Position numbers and translations under genes: made by a program
Notes under the pieces: generated by a model
The model's input: only the letters and a program-made list of their open reading frames with translations
Databases searched by the model: none
What the model was told of the DNA's origin: nothing
Part shown: piece by piece, positions 27,111 to 35,512 of the stretch
Layout: every line of letters starts with the position of its first letter
Position numbering within the stretch: the first letter of the stretch is position 1
Origin: Paenibacillus_G sp049942825
Lineage (GTDB): Bacteria > Bacillota > Bacilli > Paenibacillales > NBRC-103111
Assembly: GCF_049942825.1 (NCBI RefSeq)
Contig: NZ_CP187970.1
Location: 7,440,001-7,504,000 of the forward strand
Direction of reading: 5' to 3'
DNA: 64,000 nt

Positions 27111-28052
27111 CTACACCCGCTTCCACACCTGCTCCGGCGGATGCACAGGCTGTTCGCTGACCTTGCTGCCGTCATCCAACCGAAGCCACGATTGGAAGCC
27201 CGGCTCGTTCTCCGCCAGCTGGATCACGCGTGCCCCTCTCGGGAAGCCCTCCCGGCCGTAGGTGTTGTAGCCGGTCGCCCTTCCGTAACAGAGCCGGATG
27301 CCGTGCAGCTCTCCCCAGAAGTCGTTGACGTGATCATGCCCGACGAAGACGCCTCGCACGTCTCCCATCCGCAGGAAGGAAGCGAACATCCCCGAATTCA
27401 CTTTGGGACCGCCTATCCCCTCATAGTTATGACCGTGGCAGGTGTGGTACCTCCACAGCTCATCGTACTCCGGCAGCGGTATGTGAAAGAACGCCAGCGA
27501 GGGCACCGGAACCCCGCCGTTCTCCTTCGTATACCGGGTGGAATGCTCTATGTACCAGTTGATCTGTGCGGGACGAATCCAGTCATAGCCGCCTATCGAA
27601 TGATCGGTATATTCGCCCGAGTCCATGCAGTACAGGAGCGCTGCAGTCTCCGTACCAGCACGGGATTGGACCTCCAGCACGTAGTTGCCATGACCGTCAA
27701 GCTCCTCGGGGCCCGCCTGCGTCAGACAGTTCGGACTCTCCTGCTGCACACGGATCATCTCTTCCTTGGTGATACCGTGCTCCGCATCGTGGTTCCCGAA
27801 CACAGCCGACCAAGGCAGACCGAACTCATCGGCCACCTTCACCGCGTCCCGGTACGATTGGAACGGGTCCAGGCACTTCCCGCTTTCAATCACATCGCCC
27901 GTAAACATCACCAGGTCCGGTGCCTCGGCTTCCAGTATACTCTGCATCAACGAATAAGTACGCCGGTCCTCTTCCTCTCCGTTCTTCCAATGCAGGTCGG
28001 TCAATTGAACAATCTTGAATGTTCCATCCTCGCGAAACCGTAATGAAGACAT
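27111..28052 (-). CDS. Calcineurin-like metallophosphoesterase
   Basis: 313 residues with the binuclear metal motifs in order: QLTDLHW, MFTGDVIES, GNHDAEHG and GHDHVNDF. These are the DxH, GDxxx, GNH[DE] and GHxH blocks of the family, all intact. No signal peptide or membrane helix, so probably cytoplasmic or peripheral. Resembles the purple-acid/Dcr2-like phosphohydrolases found in Firmicutes; the substrate is unknown. The start at 28052 has GGAGG about 10 nt upstream, while the earlier ATG at 28100 has none. Single gene closed by its own terminator. Confidence 0.88.
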   Translation of the reverse strand: MSSLRFREDGTFKIVQLTDLHWKNGEEEDRRTYSLMQSILEAEAPDLVMFTGDVIESGKCLDPFQSYRDAVKVADEFGLPWSAVFGNHDAEHGITKEEMIRVQQESPNCLTQAGPEELDGHGNYVLEVQSRAGTETAALLYCMDSGEYTDHSIGGYDWIRPAQINWYIEHSTRYTKENGGVPVPSLAFFHIPLPEYDELWRYHTCHGHNYEGIGGPKVNSGMFASFLRMGDVRGVFVGHDHVNDFWGELHGIRLCYGRATGYNTYGREGFPRGARVIQLAENEPGFQSWLRLDDGSKVSEQPVHPPEQVWKRV

Positions 28053-28157
28053 ATGGGCAGCAGCCTCCAGACTCTCAAAGGGAATACCATAAATATACAT
28101 TCGATTGGGATAGAATCCTATATGGTATTTTATAGTTCCGGATGCCGCTGCAGTCCT

Positions 28158-28790
28158 CTACCTCTTGTTGATCCCAAGCAGTTCATCCGCCGAAATAATC
28201 TGCTTCCCTCCCAGCAGCCGGTCGATGATCCCCTCCAGCGCCCGCAGTTTATTCTCGAGCTCTTCTTCCGACCACCCGAAGATCCCGCGGTCGAACAAGA
28301 ACGAGATCCCTACGAGCAGAAACTCCGTCACCTCTGCAGGCTGCTCGAGCTGGAATACGCCTTCCTCCATCCCCTGCCGTACGATCGCTGTCAGGTACGG
28401 GGTGAAGGCCGTAATCTTGGCGACCAGCCACTGCTGATGCAGGACGCTGTTGCCGTCGGCGTGCAAGTAGTCCAGAATCGCCTGATCTGTCGGAGGCGCC
28501 GGGAATCCTTCCAGCAGCACCTTCCTCAGTTTATCCACGGCCGGAAGCTGCGGATCCTCCACCACCTTCTTCACAAAATCCAGCCGCGAGGCTAAGGAAC
28601 GCTCATGTGCGGCTGAAGCGATCTCTTCCTTGGAGCGGAAATAGTAATAAAAGGTGCCCTGCGCGACGCCGACCTTTTTGACGATATCGCTGACCGATGT
28701 GTTCTCATAGCCCTTCGTATGGAATAACTCCATCGCCGCATCCAAAATCTCATTGCGCCGCTCCTGCGGGTCCTTCGCGATCCGTGGCAT
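28158..28790 (-). CDS. TetR-family transcriptional repressor
   Basis: 210 residues: N-terminal TetR helix-turn-helix (RRNEILDAAMELFHTKGYENTSVSDIVKKVGVAQGTFYYYF) and a ligand-binding C-terminal domain of no specific type. Divergent from the MFS transporter at 28921; two palindromes lie between them. Standard model: it represses both its own gene and the transporter until a substrate of the pump binds. GGGGGAG precedes the ATG at 28790. Confidence 0.92.
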   Translation of the reverse strand: MPRIAKDPQERRNEILDAAMELFHTKGYENTSVSDIVKKVGVAQGTFYYYFRSKEEIASAAHERSLASRLDFVKKVVEDPQLPAVDKLRKVLLEGFPAPPTDQAILDYLHADGNSVLHQQWLVAKITAFTPYLTAIVRQGMEEGVFQLEQPAEVTEFLLVGISFLFDRGIFGWSEEELENKLRALEGIIDRLLGGKQIISADELLGINKR

Positions 28791-28836
28791 GTCCGGCTCC
28801 CCCTAATGTTAATGTCTATACAGCTAAATATAATTA

Positions 28837-28855
28837 TTGACTGACTGTCAGTCAA
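28837..28855. promoter_or_regulatory. Palindromic TetR operator that carries both divergent -35 boxes
   Basis: TTGACTGACTGTCAGTCAA, 8-bp arms around CTG. Its left end TTGACT (28837-28842), 18-nt spacer and TATAAT (28861-28866) make the MFS promoter. Its right end read on the minus strand, TTGACT (28855-28850), 17-nt spacer and TATATT (28832-28827) make the tetR promoter. Confidence 0.8.
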
Positions 28856-28878
28856 TAAAATATAATCCAGTTATTAAC

Positions 28879-28895
28879 TGACTGACTGTCAGTCA
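28879..28895. promoter_or_regulatory. Second TetR operator in the MFS leader
   Basis: TGACTGACTGTCAGTCA, the same palindrome core with 7-bp arms, just downstream of the expected MFS transcription start and 42 bp from the first operator (four helical turns). Confidence 0.75.
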
Positions 28896-28920
28896 ATAAA
28901 CGTGCAAAGGATGGTGTAGA

Positions 28921-30117
28921 ATGAAGTCCCGTCTCATTCTGTATGTGCTTGGCTTCAGTGCAGCGGTCGTCTCGCTCGCCCAGAACCTGTATGTCCCTCT
29001 TCTCCCCCAGCTGCAGCAGGACCTGCACACGTCGATGTACCTCGTCAATCTGTCCGTGTCGTTCTTTACCATCGCCCTCGCCGTGATGCAGGTGGTCTTC
29101 GGCCCCGTGATTGACGCTAAAGGGCGAAGGGCCGTCCTGCTGCCCTGCATGGCGCTCTATGCCCTCGCTTCCCTCGGCTGCAGCTTGTCCGGCTCGATCT
29201 CCATGCTCCTCTTGTGCCGCGTCCTGCAGGGCATCGGCGCCGCCGCCGTGCCTCTGGTAGCCGCCACCATGATCGGCGACTTGTTCCAGGACAAGGAGCG
29301 CGCCCGATCCATGGCCACCTACCAGATGATCCTCGGCCTCGCCCCTGCGGTTGGGCCGCTCATCGGTGGGGTGATCGGCAGTGCGGCCGGGTATGCCGGG
29401 GCCTTCGGCTTTTTGACCGTCATGGCTGCTCTCATGCTGGCGGCTGCCCTGGTGATTCTCCCCGAAACCAAGCCGGCCCAAGCCGGCGGTGGAACCCGCT
29501 TCAGTCCCCGCTCGTTTCTCCGGATCTTCGGTTCCCGGACCGGTGGGGCCGTCCTTTTGCTGGGTTTTATCCTGTACTACATGTTCTACTGCTTCATCGT
29601 GTTTCTGCCTGACCTGCTCACCCACCGCTATGAACTGGATGCCAAACAAATCGGGTCGGTGTTCCTGATGCTCATGACCTTCAGCTTCATCGGCAGCAAG
29701 ATCAGCGGAGGCATCCAAGCGAAGCTTGGCTCCGTCAAAAGCATCCTGCTCACCTTCTCCCTCGCTCTGCTCAGCCTCCTGCTGTTCATGCTGGCAGCCG
29801 AGTATTCACTCGTGGGGCTGCTTGTCTCCCTCGCCATTGTCGGCTTCACGGCGGGTCTCACCATGTCCGTCCCTCCCACGCTGCTCGCCGGAGAATTCGT
29901 ACAGGAGCGGGCGACCGCCATCGGGGTGTACAACTTCGTGCGCTACCTAGGGATGGCCGCAGCACCGATGATCGGCAGCCTTCTCTATCCGCGGGGCGGG
30001 AGCCTGCTGCTGTTCGGTGCGGCCGCCTTGATGATGGGGCTCGGCATCCTGTACGCCAAGCGCCAGCTCTATGCTCCGGTGGCCGGCAATCCGGCGGCCG
30101 TGGCGGAGCGCAGCTAG
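28921..30117 (+). CDS. MFS drug-type efflux transporter (DHA1, Bcr/CflA-like)
   Basis: 398 residues, about 12 transmembrane helices. Motif A-like loop GPVIDAKGRR between helices 2 and 3, RVLQGIGAAAVPL in helix 4 (motif B type) and GLAPAVGPLIGG in helix 5 (motif C, antiporter signature). These mark proton-driven drug exporters of the DHA1 group. The substrate is unknown. AAGGA precedes the ATG at 28921. Controlled by the divergent TetR gene through the operators at 28837-28895. Confidence 0.92.
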   Translation: MKSRLILYVLGFSAAVVSLAQNLYVPLLPQLQQDLHTSMYLVNLSVSFFTIALAVMQVVFGPVIDAKGRRAVLLPCMALYALASLGCSLSGSISMLLLCRVLQGIGAAAVPLVAATMIGDLFQDKERARSMATYQMILGLAPAVGPLIGGVIGSAAGYAGAFGFLTVMAALMLAAALVILPETKPAQAGGGTRFSPRSFLRIFGSRTGGAVLLLGFILYYMFYCFIVFLPDLLTHRYELDAKQIGSVFLMLMTFSFIGSKISGGIQAKLGSVKSILLTFSLALLSLLLFMLAAEYSLVGLLVSLAIVGFTAGLTMSVPPTLLAGEFVQERATAIGVYNFVRYLGMAAAPMIGSLLYPRGGSLLLFGAAALMMGLGILYAKRQLYAPVAGNPAAVAERS

Positions 30118-30294
30118 GCAGTAGATGGAGGCAAACAACACCCCGACAAAGTGGAGACTAATGGTAATTACATGGCAAAATAAATCCAACTCTGGCATAT
30201 GGGAGAGGAGAGTATGTTCAATCCCAAGGTCTTCTTCTATTAGCCGCGCCGCTGTCCATGGCCACAGGCCATAATCTGACCCGGCGCAGCGGGG

Positions 30295-30591
30295 ATGAAG
30301 ATGTTCGATCAAGAAGTACCTTCCAAGAAGCACAAGGACCCAAGGCGGGAGAAGCTCAGGGAGGTACGCAAGGGAATCAAAAGTGTCCATTATTCCAAAG
30401 AGTGCAAGGGTGCAAGAGAACTGCTGCAGCGCAGATACAAAGCCCAAATGAAACAGCTCATGTGCAAAGAGAAATACGAATTGCTGCACGATTACCAGCG
30501 GACTAGGGCCTGTATGCAAACCTATGCAAGCCACACCATAATCGAGGCTAGGATCAAAAGGACCCTAAACGTACAGGCTAATTTATCATAG
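30295..30591 (+). CDS. Small lysine-rich hypothetical protein
   Basis: 98 residues, very basic (KKHKDPRREKLREVRKGIK) with three cysteines; not a family I recognise. An alternative ATG at 30301 has GGGG six nt upstream, a weak SD. A plus-strand terminator follows the frame at 30617-30644, which gives some support. The surroundings (30118-30294, 30592-30845) show no other gene. Codon use is less GC-rich than neighbours. Could be a chance frame. Confidence 0.35.
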   Translation: MKMFDQEVPSKKHKDPRREKLREVRKGIKSVHYSKECKGARELLQRRYKAQMKQLMCKEKYELLHDYQRTRACMQTYASHTIIEARIKRTLNVQANLS

Positions 30592-30616
30592 CCTGTGGCT
30601 AATCGGCGCTTTATTG

Positions 30617-30644
30617 AAAAAGCATTTGATCAGATGCCTTTTTT
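30617..30644 (+). terminator. Terminator-like hairpin
   Basis: AAGCATTT-GATC-AGATGCCTT stem with one bulge, followed by TTTT. Confidence 0.5.
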
Positions 30645-30783
30645 GCGGAGCCAGAGGATTGTGGTAAAGAGGTTATATTTTTCAATGTGCGTACAGGCGT
30701 ATTAGTAGAAGATCTTACGAGGATGATGAGGGTAAAGTTCGATTAGACAAGACCGCCCGCTTCAATCGTGACTAGGTGGGGGT

Positions 30784-30818
30784 AAAAGAAAGACCTTGAG
30801 GATTGCCGCCCCAAGGTC
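30784..30818 (-). terminator. Terminator of the 30846-31217 gene
   Basis: Minus-strand GACCTTGGGG / CCTCAAGGTC stem followed by TTTCTTTT. Confidence 0.75.
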
Positions 30819-30845
30819 AATGAAAGTCTTATGAGTCTGTGCTGA

Positions 30846-31217
30846 CTAGACTCTCCTACCTATATCTCTATCAGCTTGTATTTGCAGTTCTATAGCTTTA
30901 GTCCCCATGTATTTCCGTGCAGTCTCTAGAATCGATCTATCATTTCCAAGTACCTCCAAAACCGTAACTGAAAAAAGATTCATTAAATGAGCATCTTTGT
31001 CATTAGATACTTCATCAAAGTATTTGAAAATACTTTCTAATAAGTTGATATTTTTTTCCTCTTTTAACAGTTTAATTATTTCAGGCATGAAGATGTTCTC
31101 AACTATAATGGTTTCTAGCACCTCACCGTAAGTTGCTATTGATTCTTTATAAGCAGCTTCAGTTGACGGAAAAAAATGCAACATTTTTTTAAAGAATTCT
31201 TCCGTTTTTTTATTCAT
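30846..31217 (-). CDS. Hypothetical protein, DUF7674-like
   Basis: 123 residues, alpha-helical, acidic, AT-rich compared with its neighbours. The pattern ETIIVENIFMPEIIKLL ... FKYFDEVSND ... HLMNLFSVTVLEVLGND resembles the DUF7674 family as I remember it, a group often seen near polymorphic-toxin immunity genes; this is a recollection, not a search. AAGGAG lies 9 nt before ATG 31217; the frame upstream to 31298 is not needed. Its AT bias and neighbours suggest acquired accessory DNA. Confidence 0.55.
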   Translation of the reverse strand: MNKKTEEFFKKMLHFFPSTEAAYKESIATYGEVLETIIVENIFMPEIIKLLKEEKNINLLESIFKYFDEVSNDKDAHLMNLFSVTVLEVLGNDRSILETARKYMGTKAIELQIQADRDIGRRV

Positions 31218-31367
31218 AACCACCAGCTCCTTGCGGTCGGGTTCAAACACAGGAAAAGGAGATGCCCGATGCATCTCCTCTTCGCATTTCGTCTTCACTC
31301 CACATCCCAGAGGAATCCATGGGCCGTTCAGACGCCCTGTCCATTGTTCTCTTAGCTGCGCCCCTCC

Positions 31368-31856
31368 CTACCGATCCTTCAGCGGAATACCATACAGCCG
31401 GATCGCTGTCTCCAGCGAATGACGAAGCCGTCGAACCTCTTCCAAGGCCGGCTCCAGGCTCTCTTCGACGCCATCGACGAAGAGGTCCATATGCCACTTC
31501 AGCGTCGTGCCCAGCTGTCTCCCGAGGGGAGTCTCCGGTGGAAGAGCGAAGGGCCTGAGCTGGACCTTCGTCCCGCTCCGCGCACAGTCCCTCACCCACC
31601 AGGCCAGAAACTCCACGGATTGCAGACTTTCCGGCGAATAGTCGAAGGCGATCTCAAACTGGATCAGCACCTCCTGCTCCAGCCCGCCTCCCGTGCGCAG
31701 CAGAGCGGCATGGGGAAGATGGGCGCACGCGCTGTACCCCAGCATCTCCGTATCGATCGGCTCGAGGTTCTCGACTCCGCTTTCGATTCCCGTTATGCCT
31801 TTCAGCCCCAGGAGGACATTATGAAATTCTTCAATATCAGTAGGATAATGACTCAT
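31368..31856 (-). CDS. Hypothetical protein paired with the SUFU-domain gene
   Basis: 162 residues, not recognised. MSHYPTDIEEFHNVLLGLKGITGIESGVENLEP... followed by a region with IQFEIAFDYSPESLQSVEFLAWWVRD. No signal peptide or membrane helix. AAGGAG precedes the ATG at 31856, which is 30 nt after the SUFU stop, so the two are probably one operon. An immunity-type or accessory protein is possible from context only. Confidence 0.7.
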   Translation of the reverse strand: MSHYPTDIEEFHNVLLGLKGITGIESGVENLEPIDTEMLGYSACAHLPHAALLRTGGGLEQEVLIQFEIAFDYSPESLQSVEFLAWWVRDCARSGTKVQLRPFALPPETPLGRQLGTTLKWHMDLFVDGVEESLEPALEEVRRLRHSLETAIRLYGIPLKDR

Positions 31857-31886
31857 GTTCTGCTCCTTATTATACGGTATCCGCGG

Positions 31887-32948
31887 TTAGCCGATCGTCG
31901 ATACGATATTGCCGTCCTGGTCTTTAATATGGGTGGGAACGATGTGCAGGGTCATCCCTTTGAAGGAAGACAGCGCAATCACGCCTTCCTTCGGCTGCAG
32001 CTTCCCGGACAGTTCGGCGGCGCTCGCTTCGTCGAGCTTGATCCGAATCTCGTCCTCCTCTTCCTCGAAGCCCGGCTTCTCCCCCGGTTCCCAAACGACC
32101 TGAATGTCCGGCCCGGACATATACAGCGATTTTCCTTTCAAAATGCGGCCAGCCAGCATCTTGCCGACGATCCCTGCCTGCTTGGCGCCCAGCCTGACCA
32201 CAGCCGGAGTTCTGCCGAGCAGACGCTTCTTGGCCGGCTCCCAGCCCAACTGATCCACATATAAGAAGCCGGTGCTGGACCCGTCTCTTTCCATTCCTCT
32301 TTGCACCGCCTCGGCGATCGCCAGCCTTTGCAGGAAGGAGTCCCGCTCCAAGTCCGTGATGTAGAGCGGCATGTGTTCCTCACAAGTCTCCAGCACGCCG
32401 AGTGTATTCCACGTCTGCATCGCTTCGAGTTCGTCGCCCGTGATGCCGACCATCTGCAGGAACTGTACCTGTCCGTTCGGCGTGTCCATAACCGGAAGCT
32501 CGGGATCCTCGACGAAAGCCAGCGCCGTCAGCTTCGTATCCGACCCAAGGCAGATCGGACCGTTCGCGTCCAGGTAATCACCCGACCGGAAGATATTCCC
32601 GCTGCGGAACACATATCTGCCCATATTCTGCAGCAGATTCAGCGCCCAGCCCGGAGGCTCCTCCTCTGTTTCCTCGCGCTTAAGCCGCATGGTCAATTCA
32701 AATCCGTAGCCGCTGTGCTCGGCATCGTCCGATTCCTTTTCGTATAACTCCGAAAATCCGTATGTCACGATATGCCAATGAGGCAGAGGCTGCTCCGCCT
32801 TGTAGGCGCTGATGCCGTCGAGCGGATCGGGACCTCCCAGACTATATGGAATCATCGTTCCGTAATGCTTCTCTTCCTGATCTCCGTAGAGCTTGGACAT
32901 CGCCTGGTCAATGGCGTCCCAGCCGTGAGATTTTGCTTCTTCACTCAT
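31887..32948 (-). CDS. Suppressor-of-fused (SUFU) domain protein
   Basis: 353 residues. The N-terminal half contains the SUFU hallmarks: GWDAIDQAMSKLYGDQEEKHYGT, LGGPDPLDGISAY and HWHIVTYGFSELYEKE. In bacteria SUFU-family proteins are frequently immunity proteins against polymorphic toxins or accessory genes of unknown role. No toxin gene is seen nearby. The start at 32948 has GGGGAGG seven nt upstream; the frame to 32972 is longer but lacks an SD. First gene of a two-gene unit with 31368-31856. Confidence 0.88.
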   Translation of the reverse strand: MSEEAKSHGWDAIDQAMSKLYGDQEEKHYGTMIPYSLGGPDPLDGISAYKAEQPLPHWHIVTYGFSELYEKESDDAEHSGYGFELTMRLKREETEEEPPGWALNLLQNMGRYVFRSGNIFRSGDYLDANGPICLGSDTKLTALAFVEDPELPVMDTPNGQVQFLQMVGITGDELEAMQTWNTLGVLETCEEHMPLYITDLERDSFLQRLAIAEAVQRGMERDGSSTGFLYVDQLGWEPAKKRLLGRTPAVVRLGAKQAGIVGKMLAGRILKGKSLYMSGPDIQVVWEPGEKPGFEEEEDEIRIKLDEASAAELSGKLQPKEGVIALSSFKGMTLHIVPTHIKDQDGNIVSTIG

Positions 32949-33125
32949 CGTTGTTCCTCCCCATAGATGCAATATCCCTATTATATCAAAAGCGAATCTA
33001 TTCTTCCTTTTATTGGACTTTCATTTTATAAGGAAAGAGCCATCACCCGGGTGGATGATGGCAACTCATTATTTTCCGCTAAACCACCCCCGACTAATCT
33101 TTAAGCACCTGCTCCCGCTCCGAAT

Positions 33126-33158
33126 AAAAACAAAAATACCCTCTCAGTGAAGAGAGGG
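33126..33158 (-). terminator. Terminator after the SDR gene
   Basis: Minus-strand CCCTCTC / GAGAGGG stem followed by TATTTTTGTTTTT. Confidence 0.7.
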
Positions 33159-33212
33159 CAATCCCACATTAACTTCTCAGCCGCTATTTCCGTTCTAAAC
33201 TAATAGTGAAGA

Positions 33213-33234
33213 GCACTCCACATATGTCGAGTGC
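33213..33234. repeat. Inverted repeat related to the tails of the 34.2/34.9-kb repeats
   Basis: GCACTC-CACATATGTC-GAGTGC. The same GCACTCCACxTxTGTCGAGTG core recurs at the end of the repeat at 34180-34239. Confidence 0.5.
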
Positions 33235-33279
33235 TTAATATTGACGTAAATACAGGGGGCTAACAACGGATTTCCAAAA

Positions 33280-34071
33280 TTATAGTGGAGATTCGCAACG
33301 GGCGGCAAGCCATTTATGAAATTCGGTGGCAACAATGCGCTGACCGGTAATTCCCTCCGCCTCTTTCGAGGCAAGGTAAACAATCGGTTCCGCCATGATC
33401 CGCGGGTTCAGCAGGGATGCATTCGATTCGTTTTTTTCCCTGAACTCATCGGGAATCATTCCGGTCACGGTCGCTCCGCCCGGGAGCAGCATATTTACGG
33501 TCACTCCATGATCTTTGAGGTCTTCGGCCATAATGTATGAGAGAGACTCGGTAGCGGCCCGGGACGGGCCGTACGGAACGAATCCTTTTCGTTTCATCGT
33601 TTCGTGGTTCATCGAAATATTTATAATCCTTCCTTTGCCCCGACCTACCATCATGGGGGCGAAGCCTCTCGCCACAAGAAAGTATCCGGTTAAGTTGGTA
33701 TCTATCAATTCGCGGAATCCTTCCGGCGTAACCTGGTAAAAGGGCTGAGGATCAGTCAAAAATTCAGGGTTCACCGTCCTCATCCCGATTCCGGCATTGT
33801 TGACCAATACATCGAGCCGGCCCCATACCCTGTCTACCCATTCAACGGCCTGATTCACGGATTCCTCGGAACGGACATCCATCGGCAGGGCGTGTGCGTC
33901 GAAGCCTCGCTTCTGAAAACCGGCTGCCGCTTGTTCGAGCAGCGCCCCTTTTCGGGAGGCTAACGCAACGGAAGCTCCGGCCTCCAGCAAAGCCTCCGAC
34001 ATGGCATAGCCCAGTCCGCTTGAGGCTCCGCTAACCAAGGCATACACTCCGCTTAATGTTTTTTGAGTCAT
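33280..34071 (-). CDS. Short-chain dehydrogenase/reductase family protein
   Basis: 263 residues with the Rossmann nucleotide motif SGASSGLGYA (14-23), MDVRSEE (64-70) and NNAGIG (91-96). The catalytic region is unusual: the YxxxK signature reads Y167-GPS-R171, so the Lys that lowers the Tyr pKa is Arg, and the catalytic Ser position is shifted (Ser153 is 13 residues before Tyr instead of 12). It may still bind NAD(P) but have altered or lost activity. A weak GGCGGAAG precedes the ATG. Followed by its own terminator. Confidence 0.85.
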   Translation of the reverse strand: MTQKTLSGVYALVSGASSGLGYAMSEALLEAGASVALASRKGALLEQAAAGFQKRGFDAHALPMDVRSEESVNQAVEWVDRVWGRLDVLVNNAGIGMRTVNPEFLTDPQPFYQVTPEGFRELIDTNLTGYFLVARGFAPMMVGRGKGRIINISMNHETMKRKGFVPYGPSRAATESLSYIMAEDLKDHGVTVNMLLPGGATVTGMIPDEFREKNESNASLLNPRIMAEPIVYLASKEAEGITGQRIVATEFHKWLAARCESPL

Positions 34072-34179
34072 CTTATTCTTCCGCCTTTCCAGCGATCTAT
34101 CATATTCACCGCAGCTGTACTATCATTCTCGCCCCGATGCCGTCTGTTCATTCGGAAAACCAAGAAACCCACTAAACAA

Positions 34180-34239
34180 GGGGCGTAGCCTATTTAGGCT
34201 CGCCCCTCCATTCCATCCATTATACGCACTCCACCTGTG
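34180..34239. repeat. Hairpin-containing repeat, copy 1
   Basis: GGGGCG-AGCCTA-TTTAGGCT-CGCCCC hairpin followed by CTCCATTCCATC and CACTCCACCTGTG. About 80% identical to 34932-34992. Each copy lies just downstream or upstream of the gene at 34272-34841. Confidence 0.75.
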
Positions 34240-34271
34240 TCGAGTGTTCAGTGAGATTTATTTATCTATTT

Positions 34272-34841
34272 TCATAACGTACTACGCCGTAGTTCATAAA
34301 AATACTGCACAGCTGGATGCTTTACCTTCATCTTCTCGGCCATGTTTACTATTCGCTTTTTTCCAACTCGTCTGTCCACTAAAGCTAGAATATTCAATAA
34401 GATATCATTACTCTCTAAGCTTTCCTCTATAGAAATAGACAAAAACTTATTGGCTGCAACGATAAAATTTGATTTGCTTAATGAGGCCTGTGCTGACATA
34501 AGCTCCTTTGCACACTCTGATATTTTTCTACTTCTTGCAATTACGATTAGACGATCCTCCGGAACGACTCCCTTGGTATCTTTTCTGACCTCTTCAATTT
34601 CTTCATGGTTGATAGGAATTTGGATATCCGGATCATTCTTAATTTCCTGCTCCGTCTGATACCATCTGATTGAGTTAGTTATATCACTCATATTGAGTAC
34701 GTTCTTTTTATCTACGGCAATATAACAAATTCCAGATTTATCAGGCAAATAACGGTAACCAGTTGCCCGGTATTCTACTCTTCCATATAACGCAGGACAG
34801 AGGAAACCCTCCAGATTTTGCTTCAATTTGCTCCAGGACAT
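34272..34841 (-). CDS. Hypothetical protein (SF0329-like N-terminus)
   Basis: 189 residues, AT-rich compared with the region. MSWSKLKQNLEGFLCPALYGRVEY resembles the start of the SF0329 family, as I remember it (W-SKLK...L-GRV), often found in toxin/immunity neighbourhoods; the rest is helical and unrecognised. AGGAG lies five nt before the ATG. Bracketed by two copies of a ~60-nt hairpin repeat, which suggests an inserted accessory gene. Confidence 0.65.
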   Translation of the reverse strand: MSWSKLKQNLEGFLCPALYGRVEYRATGYRYLPDKSGICYIAVDKKNVLNMSDITNSIRWYQTEQEIKNDPDIQIPINHEEIEEVRKDTKGVVPEDRLIVIARSRKISECAKELMSAQASLSKSNFIVAANKFLSISIEESLESNDILLNILALVDRRVGKKRIVNMAEKMKVKHPAVQYFYELRRSTL

Positions 34842-34931
34842 ATATTCTCCTATGTTCTCAAAGCCTGCTGCCCGTATTTGCGGCTGTCAGGCTTTCTTTT
34901 CAGTTACAAGTTACAAACCCCATTAAAATAA

Positions 34932-34992
34932 GGGGCGCAGCCTACTTAGGCCGGCCCCTCCATTCCATCAGCAATACACACTCCACCTGTGC
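34932..34992. repeat. Hairpin-containing repeat, copy 2
   Basis: GGGGCG-AGCCTA-CTTAGGCCGGCCCC hairpin followed by CTCCATTCCATC and CACTCCACCTGTG, a diverged direct copy of 34180-34239. Confidence 0.75.
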
Positions 34993-35038
34993 CGTAAAAA
35001 GGAAACATCATCCCCGTTTGGGCATCATGCTCTCCCTA

Positions 35039-35344
35039 TTACTTCCCCTCATACGCCTTCTTCGCTGCATCCAGCATCGCCTGCCAGCTGTCGAACCCCG
35101 TCTCCCGGTTCACATGCCGGTCGAACAGCTCCCCATGCAGGTTGTTAATCTCCTCATGCGTCTGCGCCTGGAAGTTGCCTTTCTCGAGGAACTCCGCGAA
35201 GCTCTTGAAGCTGGAGTGCTTGCTCATGAACGATTCGTTGAACAGTTTATCCAGGGAAACGTGATTCGGGTCTTCCTCTACGGTCTTCTGTCCTTGCAGT
35301 TCCTTCAGCAGATCGTCGAACGACATTGGCTTTTGCTTTCTCAA
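35039..35344 (-). CDS. Small hypothetical protein
   Basis: 101 residues, soluble and helical (FDDLLKELQGQKTVEEDPNHVSLDKLFNESFMSKH). Not a named family I can place with confidence. TTG at 35344 is the start because GAGGTGGTCA precedes it; the ATG six codons later lacks an SD. It follows the DUF3934 gene by nine nt, so they are probably one transcript. Confidence 0.7.
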   Translation of the reverse strand: MRKQKPMSFDDLLKELQGQKTVEEDPNHVSLDKLFNESFMSKHSSFKSFAEFLEKGNFQAQTHEEINNLHGELFDRHVNRETGFDSWQAMLDAAKKAYEGK

Positions 35345-35353
35345 ATGACCACC

Positions 35354-35512
35354 TCATTCATTTATTTTGCTGTCCGGGTTCTTGGTGCCCTTGCTCTTGT
35401 ACGGCTTCGGTCTGCTCTTGAGCCGGTTGGCGCCTGCCTGCCAGCGGTTCCAGCCCTTCTTGTCGGTGCCCCGGCCTGTGCCGCCCTTGCCTTTTGCTTT
35501 ACTCAGGTTCAT
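35354..35512 (-). CDS. DUF3934 family small basic protein
   Basis: 52 residues, KAKGKGGTGRGTDKKGWNRW then a basic tail, which matches the short Bacillales DUF3934 family. The ATG at 35512 has GGAG only two nt upstream. The CTG two codons later has the GGAG eight nt upstream and would give the usual start SKAKGKGGTG, so a CTG start at 35506 is possible. Probably RNA or ribosome associated given its charge, but this is speculation. Confidence 0.7.
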   Translation of the reverse strand: MNLSKAKGKGGTGRGTDKKGWNRWQAGANRLKSRPKPYKSKGTKNPDSKINE

